DNA of 44,540 bases from Magnetococcales bacterium (GTDB lineage: Bacteria; Pseudomonadota; Magnetococcia; Magnetococcales; JADGAP01): NCBI GenBank assembly GCA_015231965.1, contig JADGAP010000008.1:1-44540 (forward strand). The letters run 5' to 3'. A program made the position numbers and the translations under genes. Below, piece after piece: positions 40,267 to 44,540 of the stretch (positions are counted from its first letter, which is position 1; every line of letters begins with the position of its first letter). The notes under the pieces were generated by a model. That model saw only the letters and a program-made list of their open reading frames with translations. It was not told the DNA's origin and did not search any database.

Positions 40267-43200
40267 CTACACCTCTCCGATCCGGCGGTCGATGCGGGGC
40301 GGCTCGAAACAGGACTCCACCGGGTGCCAGTCCAGGAGAAACAGGCCGCTGGAGCCGTCGATGCTGATGCGGTCCCCCACCCGGATGGTCCGCCCGTTGA
40401 TCCGGCAGGCGGAGAAGGCGTCCATCACCACCAAATTTTCCACCCCCACCACGCAGGTCTTGGCCAGTCGGGCGGCGACGATGGCGGCGTGGGAGGTCTG
40501 CCCCCCCCGGGCGGTGAGCAGCCCGTCGGCCCGGGAGACTTCCTGGATGTCGTCGGGCACGGTGTCGTAGCGAATGAGAATCAGGGGGGATTCGGGATCC
40601 TTCTCGCGCAGGGTTTGGATCTGCTCCAGGTTGAACACCGCCCGACCGCACATCGGTCCGCCACTGACGCCGATCCCCTGGCCCAGACGGCTTTTTTCCA
40701 ACTCCGGGGTGGGGCGGAAGGCCCGGCCCGATCCCTTCTCCTTCCAGGCCGAGACCATGTCCCGGGTTTGCAGGAGAAACAGATGGTCCGCCGTCGGTCC
40801 GTCGAAGGTGAATTCGATCTCCTGGGGGTTCCATTGCAGGTTGTAGACCAGATGCCGGGCGGCGGCCAAAAGTTTCTGGTAGACGTCGGGAAAGCGTCGT
40901 TCCAGGCAACTTTCCGGATCCCGACCGTCATACTGGCACTGCTCCAGGGAGATGGGCAGGGTGGCCACCAGGCCGCCCACGATATCCTCCCCCTGGCTGC
41001 CCGGGGTGTAGTCGCCCCACAGCACCACCCGGTTGAGCTTGCGGTGGGGGTGGGCGGTGAAGGTCACGCCCGCCCCGGAACGTTCGTTGATGTTGCCGAA
41101 AATCATGGCTTGCAGCACCACCGCCGTGCCCCACTCCTCGGCGATGCCCATCAGTTGGCGATAGGCCAGGGCCTTGGGGGCGCTCCATGACGCCATCACC
41201 AGTCGGATGGCCTCTTCCAACTGCTCCCAAGGGTCGGCGGGGATGGGGGCGTGGCGGGCGGCGTGGATGGTGGCGTGGTAGGAGAGGGCCAATTGCCGCA
41301 TCTGCTCGGGGGAGAAATCTTTTTTCTTGCGCACCCCGGTTTTGCGCTTGGCGTTGCGCATCAGCGCCCCGAAGCTCTCCCGGGTCATGTTGGCGGACAT
41401 GCCCCAGGATTGGATGAACCGGCGATAGGCGTCCCAGGCGAACCAGGGGTTGCCGGTGCGGCGGGCCAGGCTTTCGACGATGGTTTCGTTCATCCCCACG
41501 TTGAGGATGGTCTGCATCATCCCCGGCATGGAGATCAACGCCCCGCTGCGCACCGAAAGCAGCATCGGATGATCCGGATCGCCGTAGCGCCCCCGGTTGA
41601 ACAGCCCCTCGATGCGATGGACCTCCCGCCGCAGTTGCCGGAAAAAATCCTCCCGGGCCAGGGGATATTCGCGGATCAAGCGGCGGTAGCGGAAGCCCTC
41701 GGTGGTGAGGATGGCCCCCGGGGGGACCGGAGCCCCGGTGGCGGCCAGATCCACCAACCCGCGCCCCTTGGCGCCCAATTGAATGGGATTGTTCACCCGC
41801 TCGTTGGGAACGTGGATGCCGCTGAACAGGCGGATGGGGTCGAAGGCGATGAGTTCATCCAGCCATTGGGTGGGCAGGCGGTTTTGTTGCACCAACAGCA
41901 GCCGTTGCAACCGGGTGATGAAGTTGTCGAAGGATTGCAGCCCGAAGGTCTCCGCCAGCAGATCCCGCAGGATCGATTCGTTCACCCGCTCCAGGGTGGC
42001 CACCGGATCGTCATCCCGCAGCAGGCGATATTTGGTCAGCAGGTCCGCATCGTCGGTCAGGGGCAGGACGATGGCCAGATTGTCCCGATGATGGCTGACG
42101 TAATAGGTGTAGACCACCGCCTTGACCCCTTCCGAAAAGCCCCGGATGACATCCAGGTACTGATGGAAGGAGAAGCGGTCCATGGCCAGCAGCCGCTCCA
42201 GGATATCCAACTGGCGGGTGAGCTTGCGGGGGGCGATGCCGTCCAGATTGAGGGCGCGCAAAAAAAGCCGGAGATACTTGGCCACCCGGAAGGAGGCGGC
42301 GCGGGTCATGAACCCCTCGGGAATGCGGTCCGACAGCCGCTCCAGATGGATCCGGGCGGCGTTTTCCAGGCGGAAGCTCAGGGAGAGGGCGTCGAACTTG
42401 CGCTCCCGGTAGCAGCCGTAGACCGAGGGGATATCCACCGCGACGTGACGCTTTTGAAAAATTTCGCTGCGCGCCTCGAACTGTTCCGGGCTGAGGATCA
42501 CCTCCTTGAGGGATTCCAGGGCGGAGAGCAGGACGGCGAGTTTTTCCGGATCCTCCAGGTCGGGGTCGTCGAGAACGTCCAGCACCGCCCGCATGCTGGG
42601 CAGCCCATCCTCCTCGGCCTGGACCAGCCGGGCGCGCAACGCCTGACCGCCGGGGGTGTATTTCTGGTGCAGCAGTTGATAGAGCTGGACCATGAGAAAG
42701 ACCCGGCGGCGCTCCTCCGCCGCCTCCTCGGGCAGGGCGTCGAGACGGGTTTGGAGTTCGCTCAAGGGGACGGCCAGCAGCGACTCCTCTTCCTCCCGCC
42801 AGTGGGCCTCGGCGAAGAGCCGCTGGAGGATGCGTCGGCGCCCCGCCAGGGGGGCGGGATCCAGGGCCGAGGGGTCCAACCACTCCTCGGGAAGGACGAC
42901 GGAGAGGACGCCCTGCCGCCCGGTGCGCCAAAAATGGAGGATCTCCCGGGCCTGTCGCACGGTGTGGTTGGCGCTCTCCACATGGCACTGCTTGCGCAAA
43001 AAATGGATCAGCCGGTCGCCCCGCCGGGTGAGTTCGTCCAACTCGGTGGAGACGTCGCGAAGCTCCCCCTCGGCCCCGATTTCGTTGTAATAGACCGGCA
43101 ACAGTCGGGCGAACTGCTTGACCAGATTGTAAACCGGGCTGATGTCCGCATTGAGCAGTTGGGTCACTTCCCTTTGGAAGAGATCGGTATCGCGGATGCA

Positions 43201-44540
43201 GGTTCCCCCCAGCTTGAGGTTGAGGATCAACCCCGAAAGCAGGGTGGAACACCACCAGGGGTGCCGGGCGATGAGCCCCAGCCAGACCCGGATGTTATAC
43301 AAATGAAAGGGGTTGCACAGGAGTTGCCAGTCGTTGCCGACGCCCCGCACGGCGCTGTGTTGGAATCCGAAACGGACGGCGTGGCCCAGCAGCAACTCCA
43401 TCAACGGCCCCTGGTTGCGCTTGAGCAACTCCCCCCCAAGCACCTCGACGCATTGCAGGGCGGTTTTGGGGTAGTCCACGGCGTTGGCCTTGAGAAAGAG
43501 AAAGGCCTTGTCGAGAAAACCCCGGATCTCCTGATACCCCCGCTGCAACTGCACCAGATGGACCAGGCTGCGGTTGATCTCCCGCAGGGTCTCCTCGTGG
43601 AGCTGCCACAGTCCGGGGATCTCCATGATATGAAACATGAAGCGCAACTTGCGGCTTTCGCTCATGCTTTCGGCGACGACGGAGAGTTCGTCGTGGGAGG
43701 CGGCGAAGCCCAGTTGCTCCATGGCCCGGCGATAGCCCCGCACGATGTCCAGGAAGCCGGGCATGGCCAGCATGGTCCGCGCCGCCTCCAGGCTGGGGGG
43801 GGTGGCGGAGAGGTCCGTCAGGCGCATGGAGAGCTGTTCCAGGCGATGGGCGGCGATGTCGGAAAAGGCCCCCGCCCCCGGGGCGGCGAAATGGGCCGGA
43901 TCGGGGCGCTGCCGCCAGTAGCGATAGGTGGCGGTGAGCAGCCGCAACAACAGGGCGTGAATCGGTTCCGCCGCCACCCCCGGCAGGGGGGCCGGACCGG
44001 ATTTTTCCCCCATCTTGTCCAGCAGCAGTTGGAGGGCGCGGGGGAGGGGGGCGTGGCTCTGTCCCAGCAGCAGCAGCCGCTCCTCCGGCAGCTCGGCCAG
44101 GCGGGTGAAGAGCCCTTCCAGGGCGGGGACGAAGAGGGGGAGGCGCTGGGGCGGCAGATGGCGAACGGTTTTGTCCAGCCAGGCGGTCAACCCTTCCAGG
44201 GCGGCGAAGGCCTCGGGTTCCTTCTTGGCCTCCTGCTGGGCCTGGAGGAAAAAGCCGCAGATCAGTTCGAAGCACTCCGGCCCCTGGGCCGGGTTGAGGA
44301 AATAGGGGGCGTGTTGCAGGGCGAACCCCTTGAGTTCGGGGAGGATCAACCGCCAGTTGCGAAAGGGGTGGTTGAGTTCCAGCAACAGCTTGTCCACCGT
44401 CTTGGCCACCCCGGCGTAGGGGGCGGACACGGCGCGCAACACCAAGTGCCGGGGATCGATGGCGATGGCCTCGACGGCGGTGGCCCGCAAATTGGCCCGC
44501 AAGGCCCCGGAGACCAGGGGGCGGACGACGGGGGGGGGCG
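40267..44540 (-). CDS. large pyruvate-phosphate-dikinase-like protein without PEP barrel (5' partial)
   Basis: The frame is open to the window edge, so the N-terminus is missing; at least 1411 residues are present. The first ~870 visible residues are helical and unassigned. Then follows a PPDK ATP-grasp domain (LGAKGRGLVDLAATGAPVPP; SVRSGALISMPGMMQTILNV; NERSGAGVTFTAHP; SQGEDIVGG; EIEFTFDG; LFLLQTRDMV). The swivelling phosphohistidine domain comes next (ILIRYDTVPDDIQEVSRADG, then GGQTSHAAIVAARLA, His near 1338 counted from TTG 44502). The protein stops 73 residues after that histidine, with no PEP/pyruvate-binding TIM barrel. ATP-dependent phosphorylation of the histidine is expected; the final acceptor is unknown. 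It is upstream of gap in the same direction. Confidence 0.85.
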   Translation of the reverse strand, partial: PPPVVRPLVSGALRANLRATAVEAIAIDPRHLVLRAVSAPYAGVAKTVDKLLLELNHPFRNWRLILPELKGFALQHAPYFLNPAQGPECFELICGFFLQAQQEAKKEPEAFAALEGLTAWLDKTVRHLPPQRLPLFVPALEGLFTRLAELPEERLLLLGQSHAPLPRALQLLLDKMGEKSGPAPLPGVAAEPIHALLLRLLTATYRYWRQRPDPAHFAAPGAGAFSDIAAHRLEQLSMRLTDLSATPPSLEAARTMLAMPGFLDIVRGYRRAMEQLGFAASHDELSVVAESMSESRKLRFMFHIMEIPGLWQLHEETLREINRSLVHLVQLQRGYQEIRGFLDKAFLFLKANAVDYPKTALQCVEVLGGELLKRNQGPLMELLLGHAVRFGFQHSAVRGVGNDWQLLCNPFHLYNIRVWLGLIARHPWWCSTLLSGLILNLKLGGTCIRDTDLFQREVTQLLNADISPVYNLVKQFARLLPVYYNEIGAEGELRDVSTELDELTRRGDRLIHFLRKQCHVESANHTVRQAREILHFWRTGRQGVLSVVLPEEWLDPSALDPAPLAGRRRILQRLFAEAHWREEEESLLAVPLSELQTRLDALPEEAAEERRRVFLMVQLYQLLHQKYTPGGQALRARLVQAEEDGLPSMRAVLDVLDDPDLEDPEKLAVLLSALESLKEVILSPEQFEARSEIFQKRHVAVDIPSVYGCYRERKFDALSLSFRLENAARIHLERLSDRIPEGFMTRAASFRVAKYLRLFLRALNLDGIAPRKLTRQLDILERLLAMDRFSFHQYLDVIRGFSEGVKAVVYTYYVSHHRDNLAIVLPLTDDADLLTKYRLLRDDDPVATLERVNESILRDLLAETFGLQSFDNFITRLQRLLLVQQNRLPTQWLDELIAFDPIRLFSGIHVPNERVNNPIQLGAKGRGLVDLAATGAPVPPGAILTTEGFRYRRLIREYPLAREDFFRQLRREVHRIEGLFNRGRYGDPDHPMLLSVRSGALISMPGMMQTILNVGMNETIVESLARRTGNPWFAWDAYRRFIQSWGMSANMTRESFGALMRNAKRKTGVRKKKDFSPEQMRQLALSYHATIHAARHAPIPADPWEQLEEAIRLVMASWSAPKALAYRQLMGIAEEWGTAVVLQAMIFGNINERSGAGVTFTAHPHRKLNRVVLWGDYTPGSQGEDIVGGLVATLPISLEQCQYDGRDPESCLERRFPDVYQKLLAAARHLVYNLQWNPQEIEFTFDGPTADHLFLLQTRDMVSAWKEKGSGRAFRPTPELEKSRLGQGIGVSGGPMCGRAVFNLEQIQTLREKDPESPLILIRYDTVPDDIQEVSRADGLLTARGGQTSHAAIVAARLAKTCVVGVENLVVMDAFSACRINGRTIRVGDRISIDGSSGLFLLDWHPVESCFEPPRIDRRIGEV

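Overview
The window looks like the chromosome of a GC-rich proteobacterium, with the right-hand part of an integrated phage at its left end. FliX, a DUF2155 lipoprotein and a GapR-family protein are typical of Alphaproteobacteria, while DUF3301 and the DnaJ-related protein are more often gammaproteobacterial. That mix, together with the dense PAS/receiver/GGDEF signalling genes, would suit a deep-branching lineage such as the Magnetococcia. This placement is inference; no rRNA or core marker is present to settle it.

Positions 1 to about 19,240 are prophage, with the left end outside the window. A rightward late module (1-12,214) encodes tail proteins: an assembly chaperone with a -1 frameshift site, the tape measure, and a run of tightly packed or overlapping tail and tail-tip genes. 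Two units on the opposite strand interrupt it: a small membrane protein and a BrnT/BrnA toxin-antitoxin pair. A leftward module (12,267-18,687) carries a replication-initiator-like gene with iteron-like repeats inside it, a tyrosine integrase, a GapR-like protein, a phage-encoded DNA polymerase III sliding clamp and several unknown small genes. Between this module and a tRNA-Ser gene lie two imperfect ~160-bp direct repeats.

Positions 19,243-21,152 hold four tRNA genes (Ser-GGA, Ser-GCU, Ile-GAU, Ala-UGC), tadA and a DUF2155 lipoprotein. From 32,149 down to 21,352 eight leftward genes form a probable operon: membrane PAS histidine kinase, Rcp1-type regulator, a receiver protein whose C-terminal half resembles the KaiC-binding domain of KaiA, kaiB, kaiC, a PAS kinase, a PAS-PAS-GGDEF diguanylate cyclase and a hybrid kinase. 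This reads as a Kai timing module connected to two-component and cyclic-di-GMP signalling. It is the most interesting system in the window.

From 32,313 to 38,088 come fliX, DUF3301, a DnaJ-related protein, a probable globin-coupled GGDEF protein with a degenerate active site, a non-coding gap with inverted repeats, and a BarA-like hybrid kinase. The right end has a small secreted protein, a bidirectional terminator, a divergent GAPDH and a very long pyruvate-phosphate-dikinase-like protein that lacks the PEP-binding barrel and runs off the window edge.
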